Origin: Leptolinea sp. UBA5203
GTDB taxonomy: Bacteria; Chloroflexota; Anaerolineae; Anaerolineales; Anaerolineaceae
Direction of reading: 5' to 3'
Length of the DNA stretch: 64,000 bases
Assembly: GCA_002412765.1 (NCBI GenBank)
Contig: DHVR01000068.1
Span: forward strand, 131,636-195,635
The translations under genes were made by a program, and so were the position numbers. Below are positions 17,084 through 26,461 of this stretch, in pieces; the stretch's first letter is position 1, and every line of letters begins with the position of its first letter. The notes under the pieces were generated by a model. The model had not been told where the DNA came from, did no database searches, and worked only from the letters and a program-made list of their open reading frames with translations.

Positions 17084-18841
17084 TCACATTACATTGGGAG
17101 CGGTAATCCCTAATAGGCTTAACGAGTTTTCGATGGTCTGCTTCGCAGCGGCCACCATCCGCAATCGAAAATCACGTACTTCCGGTTCAGCTTTCAAAAC
17201 CGGGCAACTACGATAAAAACTATTAAACAGGCTGGCTAATTCATAGGCATACGTTGAAATATACAAAGGATGATTATCAGCAGCAGCCCGTTGGACTTCC
17301 ATGGGGAAACGAGTGATACAGTCAATTAATTCCACTTCGGGTAAAGTGAGTTCATAATTCAACGGGATGGAAGCGGGTATTTCATCACTGAATTTTCGCA
17401 AAATGCTATTCGCCCGTACATAGGCATACTGAATGTAAGGAGCCGCTTGACCATTAATATCCAATGCGGATTTCCAATCAAAAGTTACAATTTTGGTATT
17501 ATCCCTCGACAACATGGAATAACGAATTCCGCCCAGTGCCACAGCCTTGGCAACGGCCTGTTTGTCCTCCGCAGATAATTCCGGATTCTTTTCTTCCACA
17601 ATCTTCATGGCTTCGGAAGTCGCCTGGTTGATTAAATCCTCCAGTAACACCACCGTGCCTTCCCGGGAGGACATGGTCACATTCCCCGGTAGATTCACAA
17701 TTTCATAAGCCAGATGATACAAATTCTTTGCCCATGCATAGCCCAGAAGCTCCAGCGTTTTGAAAATCTGCTGCATATACAGGGACTGGCGTACATCAAT
17801 CACATAAATGGATTTGTCCAGTTTGTATTCTTCCACTTTATTGATGGCCAGGGGCAGGTCTTTGGTTGCATAGAGCGAGGTACCATCCGAACGTAAAATA
17901 ACCATCACTCTGTATTTTTCTTTTTCACCTAAAATCTCATCCAGGGGGATAATGACAGCACCTTCCGGACGTTCATCCCTGGCAATGCCTTTTTCGATCA
18001 GGATTTTAACAATATCCTTACCGGAATCTTCTACTTCACTTTCATAATAATATCGGTCAAACTTCACGCCCAAGGTTTCATAAACCTGGAAAAAGCCCTG
18101 CATGGACCAATCCCTGGTTTTCTTCCACAGGGCAACTAATTCCGGATCGCGTTGATCCCAACGGGCAAACAATTCCCGTACTTCTTTTTCTACTTCCGGT
18201 GAACCGGTGTAATGCGAATCGGCTTCTGCATAAATGGTACCCATCCATTGGGTGATATTGCCTTGTGGTTCTTCGTCTTGATGATATTTCAAATACGTCC
18301 AAATCCACTTGATGACGTGCAGACCAATATCGCCAATGTAATTGGCGCGGATGACATCATATCCTGCAAACTCTAGGATATTGCAGACGGCGGAACCCAG
18401 AATAACATTCCGTAAGTGACCCACATGAAAAGCCTTGTGTGTATTGGGTTGTGAAAATTCCACCATGATGCGTTGATTTTTCGCATCCCCCTGTCCAAAC
18501 GATTTTCCATCCTGAATTACGGTGTCAATCACCCGGGCAACATAGGTTGAAGTGGAGAAGTAGCAATTTAAATAGCCACGCACAGCTTCAAATTGGTCAA
18601 ATCCGGGGAAGGTGCCCAATTTGGCGGCCACGGCTTCCGCATGTTCCTGGGCGCGCTGCGGGACAATGACTTTTTTACCGGTCTTAGCTTCTGCGGATGC
18701 CAGTTGAAAAAACGAAGTGGAAATTCCCCAATGTCCACTAAAGGGAATTCCTTTCCACTGCATGTCAATCTCGGGCAACTCATTTTCGCGGCAATACTGA
18801 TGGATGATCGAGACAAGGGCTTGCTGGTCTTTTTTAAACAT
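17084..18841 (-). CDS. argS: Arginyl-tRNA synthetase
   Basis: This is a 585-residue class I synthetase. HVGH in the context AFHVGHLRN is the HIGH motif, MSSREGTVV takes the place of KMSKS (this degeneracy is usual in ArgRS), and the C-terminal DALR-type anticodon-binding domain ends with LSLLGI. The N-terminal Add-1-like domain is present. I chose the ATG at 18841 (MFKKDQ); the 33 extra codons in front of it are Arg-rich and not typical of the family. First gene of the argS-obg-nadD unit. Confidence 0.95.
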   Translation of the reverse strand: MFKKDQQALVSIIHQYCRENELPEIDMQWKGIPFSGHWGISTSFFQLASAEAKTGKKVIVPQRAQEHAEAVAAKLGTFPGFDQFEAVRGYLNCYFSTSTYVARVIDTVIQDGKSFGQGDAKNQRIMVEFSQPNTHKAFHVGHLRNVILGSAVCNILEFAGYDVIRANYIGDIGLHVIKWIWTYLKYHQDEEPQGNITQWMGTIYAEADSHYTGSPEVEKEVRELFARWDQRDPELVALWKKTRDWSMQGFFQVYETLGVKFDRYYYESEVEDSGKDIVKILIEKGIARDERPEGAVIIPLDEILGEKEKYRVMVILRSDGTSLYATKDLPLAINKVEEYKLDKSIYVIDVRQSLYMQQIFKTLELLGYAWAKNLYHLAYEIVNLPGNVTMSSREGTVVLLEDLINQATSEAMKIVEEKNPELSAEDKQAVAKAVALGGIRYSMLSRDNTKIVTFDWKSALDINGQAAPYIQYAYVRANSILRKFSDEIPASIPLNYELTLPEVELIDCITRFPMEVQRAAADNHPLYISTYAYELASLFNSFYRSCPVLKAEPEVRDFRLRMVAAAKQTIENSLSLLGITAPNVM

Positions 18842-18913
18842 AGCACCATTCCAGAAGAGTAGAGTATTGAATACAGCTCGGATTATAACACATGCCCGAG
18901 TCCTGCCTAAACG

Positions 18914-18937
18914 CAAAAGCGGGAGAAATCTCCCGCT
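18914..18937 (-). terminator. Terminator of rpsT
   Basis: On the minus strand the stem AGCGGGAGA/TCTCCCGCT is followed by TTTT; it lies about 60 bases past the rpsT stop codon. Confidence 0.75.
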
Positions 18938-18998
18938 CAAGACAACCTATTGAAAGAAAGTGAATGCGGTACTTAAATCAGGTGGCTAAACCAGAAAA

Positions 18999-19259
18999 CT
19001 AGAGTGTAGCCAACTTCTTCATTAACCGACTCTTCCGGCGAGCTGCATTATTCTTGTGGATAATGCCCTTCTGAGCAGCAACATCCAAAGCTTTAATGGC
19101 ACGCATCGTAGTTTCGACAGCTGTTTCTTTTACACCGCCGTCAATAGCAACACGAGCTTTTGCAACATACGTTCGTGCTGAACCACGATAAACGCGGTTG
19201 AGAAGGCGACGTTTTTCATTTTGTTTATTACGCTTGATAGCAGACTTAATGTTTGCCAA
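18999..19259 (-). CDS. rpsT: 30S ribosomal protein S20
   Basis: This is an 86-residue basic protein with the family start MANIKSAIKRNKQNEKRR, a central helix and the C-terminal NNAARRKSRLMKKL. It binds 16S rRNA early in small-subunit assembly. A GGAGGAAGA ribosome-binding site and its own promoter (19299-19327) precede it; it is transcribed alone. Confidence 0.98.
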   Translation of the reverse strand: MANIKSAIKRNKQNEKRRLLNRVYRGSARTYVAKARVAIDGGVKETAVETTMRAIKALDVAAQKGIIHKNNAARRKSRLMKKLATL

Positions 19260-19298
19260 ATCTTCCTCCGGTGAAGGTAACTAAAATAATAGATGTGT

Positions 19299-19327
19299 AT
19301 TGTACATGATGGCGCTCATTTTGTCCA
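19299..19327 (-). promoter_or_regulatory. Predicted rpsT promoter
   Basis: On the minus strand: TGGACA (19322-19327), a 17-base spacer and TACAAT (19299-19304), about 40 bases before the start codon. Confidence 0.7.
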
Positions 19328-19372
19328 GACTATCAACCGTCATCCACCACATTCATTTGGGTTAAAAACTGT

Positions 19373-20548
19373 TTATTTATCCTGTAAAACGGCTACACCA
19401 GGCAGAACTTTGCCTTCCAACATTTCCAGGGAAGCTCCGCCGCCGGTGGAGATATGGGTGATTTTATCAGCCAAACCGGATTGATTAACAGCCGCAACGG
19501 ATTCGCCGCCGCCAATGATACTCACAGCGCTGCTATCGGCAACCGCCTTGGCAACACCAAAGGTGCCTTTGGCAAATTCGGGGAATTCAAAGACGCCCAT
19601 AGGTCCGTTCCAAACCACAGTCTTGGCATCTTTCAAGAAACCTGAAAAATTCTTGACAGTCTCTGGCCCAATATCCAGCATGCGCCAGCCGGCAGGGACA
19701 TTCCCGGCAGGGATGGTTTTCTTCTGGGCACTGGCATCAAATTGATCCGCCAGGACCATATCCACAGGCAGTTTGATTTTTGCGCCGCCCTGGGCCATTA
19801 AATCTTTTGCCAAAGCAACAGATTCTTCTTCCACCAGGGAATCGGCCATATCAAAACCCTGAGCTTTCAGGAACGTATTGGCCATACCGCCGCCAATTAA
19901 AATGGCATCGGCTTTGCTTAATAAGTTTTGGATCACGCCAATCTTGTCACTGATTTTGGCGCCGCCCAGAATGGCAATAAAGGGACGTGCTGGTTCAGCA
20001 ACAGCCTGACCCAAATATTGAATTTCTTTTTCAAGCAGCAAGCCAGCCACGGCAGGTAAATAATCAGCTACGCCGGCGGTTGAGGAGTGGGCACGATGGG
20101 CACTGCCAAATGCATCATTGACGAAGATATCCGCCAGGGAGGCCAGTTTTTTAGCCATACCGGCATCGTTCTTGGATTCACCGGCATAGAAGCGGGTGTT
20201 TTCCAGAACTAGCACATCACCGGATTTTAAAGCAGCGGCTTTATCCACGGCTTCCTTGCCGATGCAATCATCAGCAAATTGGACATCTTTGCCCATGATT
20301 TGACCCAAGTAGGCAGCAACCGGACGCAAAGAATATTGTTCTTCGGGAGCATCCTTGGGACGACCCAGGTGGGAACATAAGATGACAGCGGCCTTGTGCT
20401 CCAGCAGATACTCAATCGTAGGCAGAGCAGCGCGAATCCGGGTATCATCCTTGATCTTGCCTTCTTTGATCGGGACATTAAAATCTACCCGAACAAGAAC
20501 TTTCTTCTGCGATACATCAATATCACGAATTGTTTTTTTCTGAAACAT
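19373..20548 (-). CDS. pgk: Phosphoglycerate kinase
   Basis: This is a 391-residue glycolytic kinase transferring phosphate between 1,3-bisphosphoglycerate and ADP. VRVDFNVPIKEG at the N terminus, GGAKISDKIGV in the hinge area, and STGGGASLEMLEGK near the C terminus are all present. A GAGGGAA ribosome-binding site precedes it. It follows gap by 85 bases that contain an inverted repeat (20568-20610). Confidence 0.97.
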   Translation of the reverse strand: MFQKKTIRDIDVSQKKVLVRVDFNVPIKEGKIKDDTRIRAALPTIEYLLEHKAAVILCSHLGRPKDAPEEQYSLRPVAAYLGQIMGKDVQFADDCIGKEAVDKAAALKSGDVLVLENTRFYAGESKNDAGMAKKLASLADIFVNDAFGSAHRAHSSTAGVADYLPAVAGLLLEKEIQYLGQAVAEPARPFIAILGGAKISDKIGVIQNLLSKADAILIGGGMANTFLKAQGFDMADSLVEEESVALAKDLMAQGGAKIKLPVDMVLADQFDASAQKKTIPAGNVPAGWRMLDIGPETVKNFSGFLKDAKTVVWNGPMGVFEFPEFAKGTFGVAKAVADSSAVSIIGGGESVAAVNQSGLADKITHISTGGGASLEMLEGKVLPGVAVLQDK

Positions 20549-20567
20549 AATTCCCTCTATGAAATGA

Positions 20568-20610
20568 ATGCGTAACCCCCCTGATCTTTAGGACCAGAAT
20601 GATTACGCAT
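20568..20610 (-). promoter_or_regulatory. Structured spacer between gap and pgk
   Basis: Perfect 8-base arms ATGCGTAA and TTACGCAT enclose a second imperfect pairing (CTGATC with GACCAG). No T run follows, so it is more likely an RNA processing or stability element than a terminator. It leaves the pgk ribosome-binding site free. Confidence 0.45.
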
Positions 20611-20633
20611 TATTGTTTCACTATGGATGGAGA

Positions 20634-21671
20634 CTAGAGCAGTTGAGCCATCTTGGCGGCCAAATCGGCTGTGCGGCAGGAGTAACCCCATTCATTATCG
20701 TACCAGGTAACGATCTTGGCCATGGTGCCTTCGATAACCATGGTGGACTGACCATCGATGATGGAAGAGCGGGAATCGCCCTTGAAGTCCATGGAGACCA
20801 GGGGTTCGTCGGTGTAACCAAGAATACCTTTCAGGCTGCCTTCAGAAGCATCCTTGAAGGCTTTGTTAATGGATTCCACAGTTGCAGCTTTTTCCAATTC
20901 CACCACGAAGTCAACAATAGAGACGGTGGGGGTTGGGACGCGCAGGGAGAAACCATCAAATTTACCCTTTAATTCAGGGATGACCAGAGCCAATGCTTTA
21001 GCAGCACCGGTGGTGGTGGGGATGATATTCATGGCAGCGGCGCGGGCGCGGCGCAGGTCAGAATGGGCTACGTCCAGAATGCGCTGGTCATTGGTGTACG
21101 AGTGAACTGTGGTCATCATACCGTGTTTGATGGTATATAACTCATGGATAATCTTGGCGGCTGGGGCCAAACAGTTGGTCGTACAAGAGGCATTGGAGAC
21201 CACATGATGAATTTTGGTGTCATACTTGTCAAAGTTGACGCCCAAAACAATGGTGAGGTCTTCGTTCTTTGCGGGGGAGGTGATGATAACTTTCTTAGCG
21301 CCACCTTTTTCGATATGAGCAATAACGCCAGCTTTCCCTTTTTCAGGATTGCCGATTTTATCACGAAAAACGCCGGTACCTTCAATAACAATCTCAACGC
21401 CGTAATCGCTCCAACGTAAATTATTGGGATCTTTTTCAGCGGTAACTTTGATATGTTTCCCATCCACTACCAGGTCGTTACCTTCGGCAGTGACGGTTCC
21501 GGGATAAATACCAAAATTGGAATCGTATTTGAAAAGATGGGCGTTTGTTGCTGTATCAAATAGATCATTAATCGCAACGACTTCCAAAACGTCACCACAG
21601 CGTTCATTGATCGCTTTTAATACCTGCCGGCCGATGCGGCCAAAACCATTGATACCTACTTTTACTGTCAT
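20634..21671 (-). CDS. gap: Glyceraldehyde-3-phosphate dehydrogenase, type I
   Basis: This is a 345-residue dehydrogenase. INGFGRIGRQVLKA is the NAD-binding start, and SNASCTTNCLAP holds the catalytic Cys. The Asp after the second strand (NDLF) suits NAD rather than NADP. AGGAGGA precedes the ATG. It lies 63 bases after yvcK, with no terminator seen between, and is followed by pgk, so yvcK, gap and pgk may form one unit. Confidence 0.97.
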   Translation of the reverse strand: MTVKVGINGFGRIGRQVLKAINERCGDVLEVVAINDLFDTATNAHLFKYDSNFGIYPGTVTAEGNDLVVDGKHIKVTAEKDPNNLRWSDYGVEIVIEGTGVFRDKIGNPEKGKAGVIAHIEKGGAKKVIITSPAKNEDLTIVLGVNFDKYDTKIHHVVSNASCTTNCLAPAAKIIHELYTIKHGMMTTVHSYTNDQRILDVAHSDLRRARAAAMNIIPTTTGAAKALALVIPELKGKFDGFSLRVPTPTVSIVDFVVELEKAATVESINKAFKDASEGSLKGILGYTDEPLVSMDFKGDSRSSIIDGQSTMVIEGTMAKIVTWYDNEWGYSCRTADLAAKMAQLL

Positions 21672-21734
21672 ACAAAATCCTCCTTGGCAACCCTGTCTTT
21701 TCCCTGTTCTATTTTGTCAGGGTGGGTTGAGATT

Positions 21735-23066
21735 TTAAATATCGTCTCGATTGTTCAATGGACCCGTTCTTTCATTATACAAATCAATAATCACTTGTGC
21801 CAGTCTGACAGAATGATGTCTCCAGGGTTTTTCCGGATCGACTAGATTGGATGCATATGTCATGCATGGGAAGCCCTCAGTCTCACTCTGTTTTACCCAT
21901 TCTACACCTTCGGGTAATTGACCATCAAATGTATTATTTGAAATGATAACATCAAATATTTCACTACTCAAGTGTTTGTAGATGGTGTTCACATGATCAT
22001 TACAATTATACCCGTCTGTCTCTCCAGGTTGTGTGGCAACATTGCAAACAAAGAATTTTAAGGCACGTGAGGATCGAATCGCATCCGAAATATCCGGTAC
22101 GAGTAAATTGGGCAGCAGACTGGTATATAAACTTCCCGGACCAACAATGATCAAATCAGCCGAGAGCAGTGCCTGAATCGCTGGAGGAAAGGCCTTGGCA
22201 TTATCCGGTTCCAAACGCACTCTGCGAATTTCGCCGGCAGCTTCAGGTATCTTACTTTCACCGCGTATTTGTTTGATCCTTGATTTGAAAGGCACTTGTA
22301 CATCTGCAATTAATCGAACATCATGCAGCGTGGCTGGAATCACCCTGCCTTTCACCGCCAATACCCGTCCCGATTCCGCGACCGCTTTTTCAAAACTGCC
22401 GGTCAAATCAGTCAGTGCTGTTATCAGCAAGTTACCCAAGGTGTGTCCATCCAGACCGGTGCCGGTGGAAAACCTATACTGGAATAATTGAGTTAACATG
22501 GCTTCATCATCGGACAAAGCAGCCAGACAGTTGCGGATGTCTCCTGGGGGCAGCACGCCCATGTTCCTTCGTAATTCCCCGGAGGATCCTCCGTCATCGG
22601 CCACGGTTACAATGGCAGTAAGGTTGTTGGTAAATCCCTTCAAACCACGCAGCATCGCTGAGAGGCCCGTCCCCCCACCCAAGACCACGATACGAGGTCC
22701 ACGATCCTTCTTTCGATAGGCACTCACCGCAGCCAATATCGGCTGACCAGGTTCAATGAACGGTCTGAGTAAGGATTTGTTCAATCCCCAGATGCCAAAC
22801 AAAACAAGGCCTACACCCACACTGCCAAAAATCACTGCCCGCAAGAGACGATCCAAAGTTCGCAGAGAGATATAAGCCAACAGAGATGCCCACCATACAT
22901 CGGGCGCATTTCGATAAATATCAAGAATAATTACCGCAAATCCAAAACCGATAAAAGTTGTGCCTATTAAAATCACCCCGATCCAACGCTTAATCCCTAA
23001 ACCAGGCATTAACCATCGAAAATCAGGGTGAAATAATCGCGAAAGGAAGCTATTTCTTTTTTGCAT
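21735..23066 (-). CDS. yvcK: YvcK/CofD-like protein with N-terminal membrane anchor
   Basis: This is a 443-residue protein. From about residue 120 it has the YvcK core: VVLGGGTGLSAMLRGLKG, TVADDGGSSGELR and PPGDIRNCLAAL. YvcK proteins bind UDP-sugars and are needed for growth on gluconeogenic carbon and for cell-wall precursor control. In addition, two hydrophobic helices (about 28-50 and 68-92) precede the core, a membrane-anchored form not found in the short Bacillus type. I chose ATG 23066 because a -10 element ends eight bases upstream of it (predicted leaderless); an upstream TTG would lie inside the promoter. It sits in front of gap and pgk. Confidence 0.88.
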   Translation of the reverse strand: MQKRNSFLSRLFHPDFRWLMPGLGIKRWIGVILIGTTFIGFGFAVIILDIYRNAPDVWWASLLAYISLRTLDRLLRAVIFGSVGVGLVLFGIWGLNKSLLRPFIEPGQPILAAVSAYRKKDRGPRIVVLGGGTGLSAMLRGLKGFTNNLTAIVTVADDGGSSGELRRNMGVLPPGDIRNCLAALSDDEAMLTQLFQYRFSTGTGLDGHTLGNLLITALTDLTGSFEKAVAESGRVLAVKGRVIPATLHDVRLIADVQVPFKSRIKQIRGESKIPEAAGEIRRVRLEPDNAKAFPPAIQALLSADLIIVGPGSLYTSLLPNLLVPDISDAIRSSRALKFFVCNVATQPGETDGYNCNDHVNTIYKHLSSEIFDVIISNNTFDGQLPEGVEWVKQSETEGFPCMTYASNLVDPEKPWRHHSVRLAQVIIDLYNERTGPLNNRDDI

Positions 23067-23074
23067 ATATGCAA

Positions 23075-23103
23075 ATCTTAACAGGGATTCCAACTCTCGT
23101 CAA
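23075..23103 (-). promoter_or_regulatory. Predicted leaderless promoter of yvcK
   Basis: Minus strand: TTGACG (23098-23103), 17-base spacer, TAAGAT (23075-23080), then eight bases to the ATG at 23066. Transcription would start at or next to the start codon, and no ribosome-binding site is present. Confidence 0.55.
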
Positions 23104-23414
23104 CAAGATTCAACCAGACGATTAACCTACTCTTTTGGCTGAGAGATGACTTCATTACGGGTTAATTCTCCTAGGTATGATTGAATCCCTTTATCTCAAG
23201 GAGAATATCCATCGGAAATAATGACGCTTCTCCATCAGAAGATTGGTTGTCTGATGAATTTCTGAAGGTGAATTGTTAATAAAACTATTATCTCTTTATG
23301 CCCGTTTGTAGAAGATATTGATCTTTGAACATGGTATACTCACCTTAAACCACTCAGAAACCGGTTCATTCATTTGAATGAAATTCAGGATTTATTAAAA
23401 AGCGGGATGAATTT
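23104..23414. other. Intergenic region between yvcK and the histidine kinase
   Basis: About 310 bases with no gene. It must hold the promoter of the histidine kinase; a TATACT at 23335-23340 is a candidate -10, with no good -35 at standard spacing. Confidence 0.4.
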
Positions 23415-24992
23415 ATGTTAGGACCCTTATTACCGGATTATCGTGTTTGGCAGAGAGACTACCTGCTGGAAATTTCCAGGGCCTTAACCCAGGAACTGGA
23501 TTTAGACAAACTTCTGGGCAGAATCTTGAGAATTTCCATTGAAGTGCTGGACGGTCTAGCAGGCTTTATTGCCCTGCGCAGTGAAGAAGGCGGATGGAAA
23601 ATTCGTGCCTCGCATGGCTTAACCACCGAAGTATTATCCGGCATCGAACACCAACTTTATAACATTTCCACCCAAAGCGGAGATGTCATCGAAGCCGAAA
23701 TACACACCATTTACGCCCAACTCAATGAATACTTCATGAATTTTGAACAAAGCCAGTTAGCCAGTGTGGGGCTGCCCTTAATCACCCGTGAAAAACTAGT
23801 CGGCGTAACCTATATCTTCCGCAATTATCCCAACTCCTTCTCCCTGAATGACCAAAAACTATTGAGCAATTTCGCCAACCAGGCTGCCATTGCCGTGCAA
23901 AATGCGCAATTATATCGCCAGATCAATCGCGAAAAACTGCGTATGACCGCCCTGCTGGATTCCGCTGCGGATGGCATTCTCATTCTCTCCAACAATTTAC
24001 GAATCGAACGCTGCAATCAAGCTTTCGCCCGCTTGCTGGATTTACCTGCTGAAAGTATTGTAAACAAATCCCATGAGGAGATTATCCGTTGGGCATCGCC
24101 ACCCCTTGGCCTAACCATGGAGAAAGCAGTCGCCGGCGGTTGGCCCTTGACAGCGCATGCTCATTTATACATTGAAGGGGATTTAATCTGTACCTCGAAT
24201 AGACCGGCTTTACCGGTGGGCATTACCTATGCTCCGCTGGTCGGCGAAGACGGCGTGCTGACCAATATCATCACCACCATACGCGACATTACCCGCTTCC
24301 GGCAGGCGGAAGAATTAAAAAGCACCTTCATTTCCGTCATCAGCCATGAGCTAAAAACCCCTGTGGCACTGATCAAGGGATATGTAAGTACCCTGCGGCG
24401 TGAGGATGTCTCCTGGGATCGGGAAATCATCGCCGATTCCCTGGCGGTCATCGAAGATGAATCTGATCGATTAACTGATTTGATTGAGAACCTGCTGGAT
24501 GCCTCACGTCTTCAGGCTGGCGGTCTGCGTATCAATCCCGCTGATTTGTACCTGCCGGATCTGGTCAAACGCACGGTTGAACGCCTGCAAACCCAGACCC
24601 AAAAACATACCATCCAGATGGAATTCCCTGAGGACTATCCGTTGGTCTTTGCCGATGAAAAACGGATTGCCCAGGTTGTTTCCAATTTGATCTCCAATTC
24701 CATCAAATATGCAGCCAAAGGGGAAATAAAAATCCGAAGCCGGATATTGGCCGATCAAGTGATCATTTGTGTCAGTGATCAGGGCCCTGGTATCGCAGTG
24801 GATGATTTACCCCATATCTTTGACCGCTTCTACCGCGCACCGGATGCCGCCAAATTAACCAAAGGGGCAGGCCTGGGTCTGTTCCTGTCCAAATCCATTA
24901 TCGAATCACATAATGGGAGAATGTGGGCTGATCCGGAAGCCGGAAAAGGCGCAAAAATATGTTTTTCTCTGCCTCGTGCGGCTGAAGAATAA
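23415..24992 (+). CDS. Soluble GAF-PAS sensor histidine kinase
   Basis: This is a 525-residue cytoplasmic kinase without membrane segments. An N-terminal GAF domain (about 15-165) is followed by a PAS domain (about 175-290), a HisKA dimerisation helix with SVISHELKTPV (phosphorylated His311) and a C-terminal ATPase with NLISNSIKYA (N box), SDQGPGI (G1) and GAGLGLFLS (G2). It should autophosphorylate in response to a soluble ligand or redox cue bound by GAF/PAS. No response-regulator gene adjoins it, so it is an orphan kinase; the partner lies elsewhere. The GAF sequence shows no obvious cyclic-nucleotide or heme signature. Confidence 0.93.
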   Translation: MLGPLLPDYRVWQRDYLLEISRALTQELDLDKLLGRILRISIEVLDGLAGFIALRSEEGGWKIRASHGLTTEVLSGIEHQLYNISTQSGDVIEAEIHTIYAQLNEYFMNFEQSQLASVGLPLITREKLVGVTYIFRNYPNSFSLNDQKLLSNFANQAAIAVQNAQLYRQINREKLRMTALLDSAADGILILSNNLRIERCNQAFARLLDLPAESIVNKSHEEIIRWASPPLGLTMEKAVAGGWPLTAHAHLYIEGDLICTSNRPALPVGITYAPLVGEDGVLTNIITTIRDITRFRQAEELKSTFISVISHELKTPVALIKGYVSTLRREDVSWDREIIADSLAVIEDESDRLTDLIENLLDASRLQAGGLRINPADLYLPDLVKRTVERLQTQTQKHTIQMEFPEDYPLVFADEKRIAQVVSNLISNSIKYAAKGEIKIRSRILADQVIICVSDQGPGIAVDDLPHIFDRFYRAPDAAKLTKGAGLGLFLSKSIIESHNGRMWADPEAGKGAKICFSLPRAAEE

Positions 24993-25025
24993 TGAAGTTT
25001 TTTTATCTTATGGTTGATTAAGGGA

Positions 25026-25034
25026 TGGTATAAT
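25026..25034 (+). promoter_or_regulatory. Extended -10 element before the CpXC gene
   Basis: TGGTATAAT (TGn plus a perfect TATAAT) lies about 40 bases before the start codon; the -35 region is weak, as is usual for extended -10 promoters. Confidence 0.5.
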
Positions 25035-25075
25035 TCCCTTTTACGTCCAATTCCAGCATATTAGAAGGTAGTGAT

Positions 25076-26428
25076 ATGGCCCACAAAACCGTAGCTTGTC
25101 CCCGCTGTCGACAACCCATCGTCGCAGAAGTTATCCAATTATTTGATGTTAGCGCTGACCCGCGCATGAAGCAGATTCTTTTAGGGGGCGGAGCCAATGT
25201 TGTCCAATGTCCGCAGTGCGGTTACCAGGGGCCTCTGAATCTCCCCGTGGTCTACCATGATCATACCAAAGAACTTCTGCTAACTTATTTCCCGCCGGAA
25301 GCTGCCGTTCCTTTGCATGAACAGGAAAAAACTTTCGGGCCGCTCATCACACAGGTTGTCAACCGTCTTCCTGCCGATCAACGCAAGGCCTATTTATTCC
25401 AACCGAAGACCATGTTCAGCTTTCAAAGCATGCTGGATCTAATTTTAGAATCCGATGGCATCACCAAAGAAATGCGGCAAGCCCAGGAAATGCGCTTTAA
25501 TACCCTCAAACGCTTCCTGGAAAAAGCGGATGGCGATATCACGGATTTAATTGAAGAGAACAAAGCCCTGATTGATGAAAGTTTCTTTGGCTTACTCACT
25601 CAGATCATTCAAATGACCGCCACCCAGGGCGATCAAGCCACGACCGAAAAACTGATTGGCATTCAAAATCAGTTAACCGAAAAAACTGAATTGGGAAAAT
25701 CTTTGAAACTTCAGGCAGAAACCGTTCAAAAAACACTGCTGGGCTTGCAGGAATTATCCAAAGCGGACCTTACCCGTGAAAAGTTAATGGATTTCGTCAT
25801 TCAGAATTCCTCGGATGTTCAACTCAACGCCATAGTCAGTTCCATTCGTCCCGCCCTAGATTATTTGTTCTTTCAGATGTTGAGCGAAAAAATTGAAAAA
25901 AGCAAGCCCGGCGAAAAAGAAACGCTGGAAACGCTGCGTGACAAGTTACTCCTCCTGACCAGTGCCCTGGATAAAGCCATGGAAAAACAGCTCCAGCATG
26001 GCAAACAAACCCTGGATAGAATCCTGAACGCTAATGATTTGCAACAGGAAGTGATGGCTTCCTTGCAGGAAATTGATGATTTGTTTGTTGAAGTTTTACG
26101 GGCTGAAGTACAAGCCGCTTCCGAAAATCAACAAACGGATCGACTGGCAAAACTGAATCAGATCGTGGAAGTCTTACAGAGCTTAAATCCCCCCACCCCG
26201 GAAGTTGAACTGATTGAACAGATGCTTGAAATGCAGACCGAAGAGGAACAGGCAGCTTTCCTGGCCCAGAACCAGGATGCAGTCAGCGAGAATCTGATCA
26301 ATATGCTCAGCAATGTCATCACCCAAGCAGAAAGTAATGGGCAGCAATCCCCTGAACTGGATAAGATTCGCAGTATCTTCAAACTGGTGTTAAAGACATC
26401 CATGCAAAAACAAATGGGCGACAAGTAG
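25076..26428 (+). CDS. CpXC-domain protein
   Basis: This is a 450-residue soluble protein. The N terminus has the CpXC zinc-ribbon-like domain: CPRCRQPI and, about 45 residues later, VQCPQCGYQG. The rest is a long, mostly helical region rich in Gln, Glu and Leu (about 110-450) with likely coiled coils. CpXC proteins are of unknown function and are common in Chloroflexi and Firmicutes. It is preceded by GAAGG and an extended -10 promoter, and its stop codon lies in the loop of the terminator at 26414-26446. Neighbours are signalling genes, so a scaffold or regulatory role is possible but unproven. Confidence 0.78.
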   Translation: MAHKTVACPRCRQPIVAEVIQLFDVSADPRMKQILLGGGANVVQCPQCGYQGPLNLPVVYHDHTKELLLTYFPPEAAVPLHEQEKTFGPLITQVVNRLPADQRKAYLFQPKTMFSFQSMLDLILESDGITKEMRQAQEMRFNTLKRFLEKADGDITDLIEENKALIDESFFGLLTQIIQMTATQGDQATTEKLIGIQNQLTEKTELGKSLKLQAETVQKTLLGLQELSKADLTREKLMDFVIQNSSDVQLNAIVSSIRPALDYLFFQMLSEKIEKSKPGEKETLETLRDKLLLLTSALDKAMEKQLQHGKQTLDRILNANDLQQEVMASLQEIDDLFVEVLRAEVQAASENQQTDRLAKLNQIVEVLQSLNPPTPEVELIEQMLEMQTEEEQAAFLAQNQDAVSENLINMLSNVITQAESNGQQSPELDKIRSIFKLVLKTSMQKQMGDK

Positions 26429-26446
26429 CCGCCCATCTTTTCTTTC
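26414..26446 (+). terminator. Terminator overlapping the CpXC stop codon
   Basis: Stem ATGGGCG with CGCCCAT, a 9-base loop that contains the stop codon, and a CTTTTCTTTC tail. Confidence 0.75.
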
Positions 26447-26461
26447 TATCCTTTTTTCATC

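Noticed and set aside
18842..18940. 33-residue N-terminal extension of ArgRS
   Set aside because: The Arg-rich sequence does not belong to the family, and the ATG at 18841 gives the usual N terminus.
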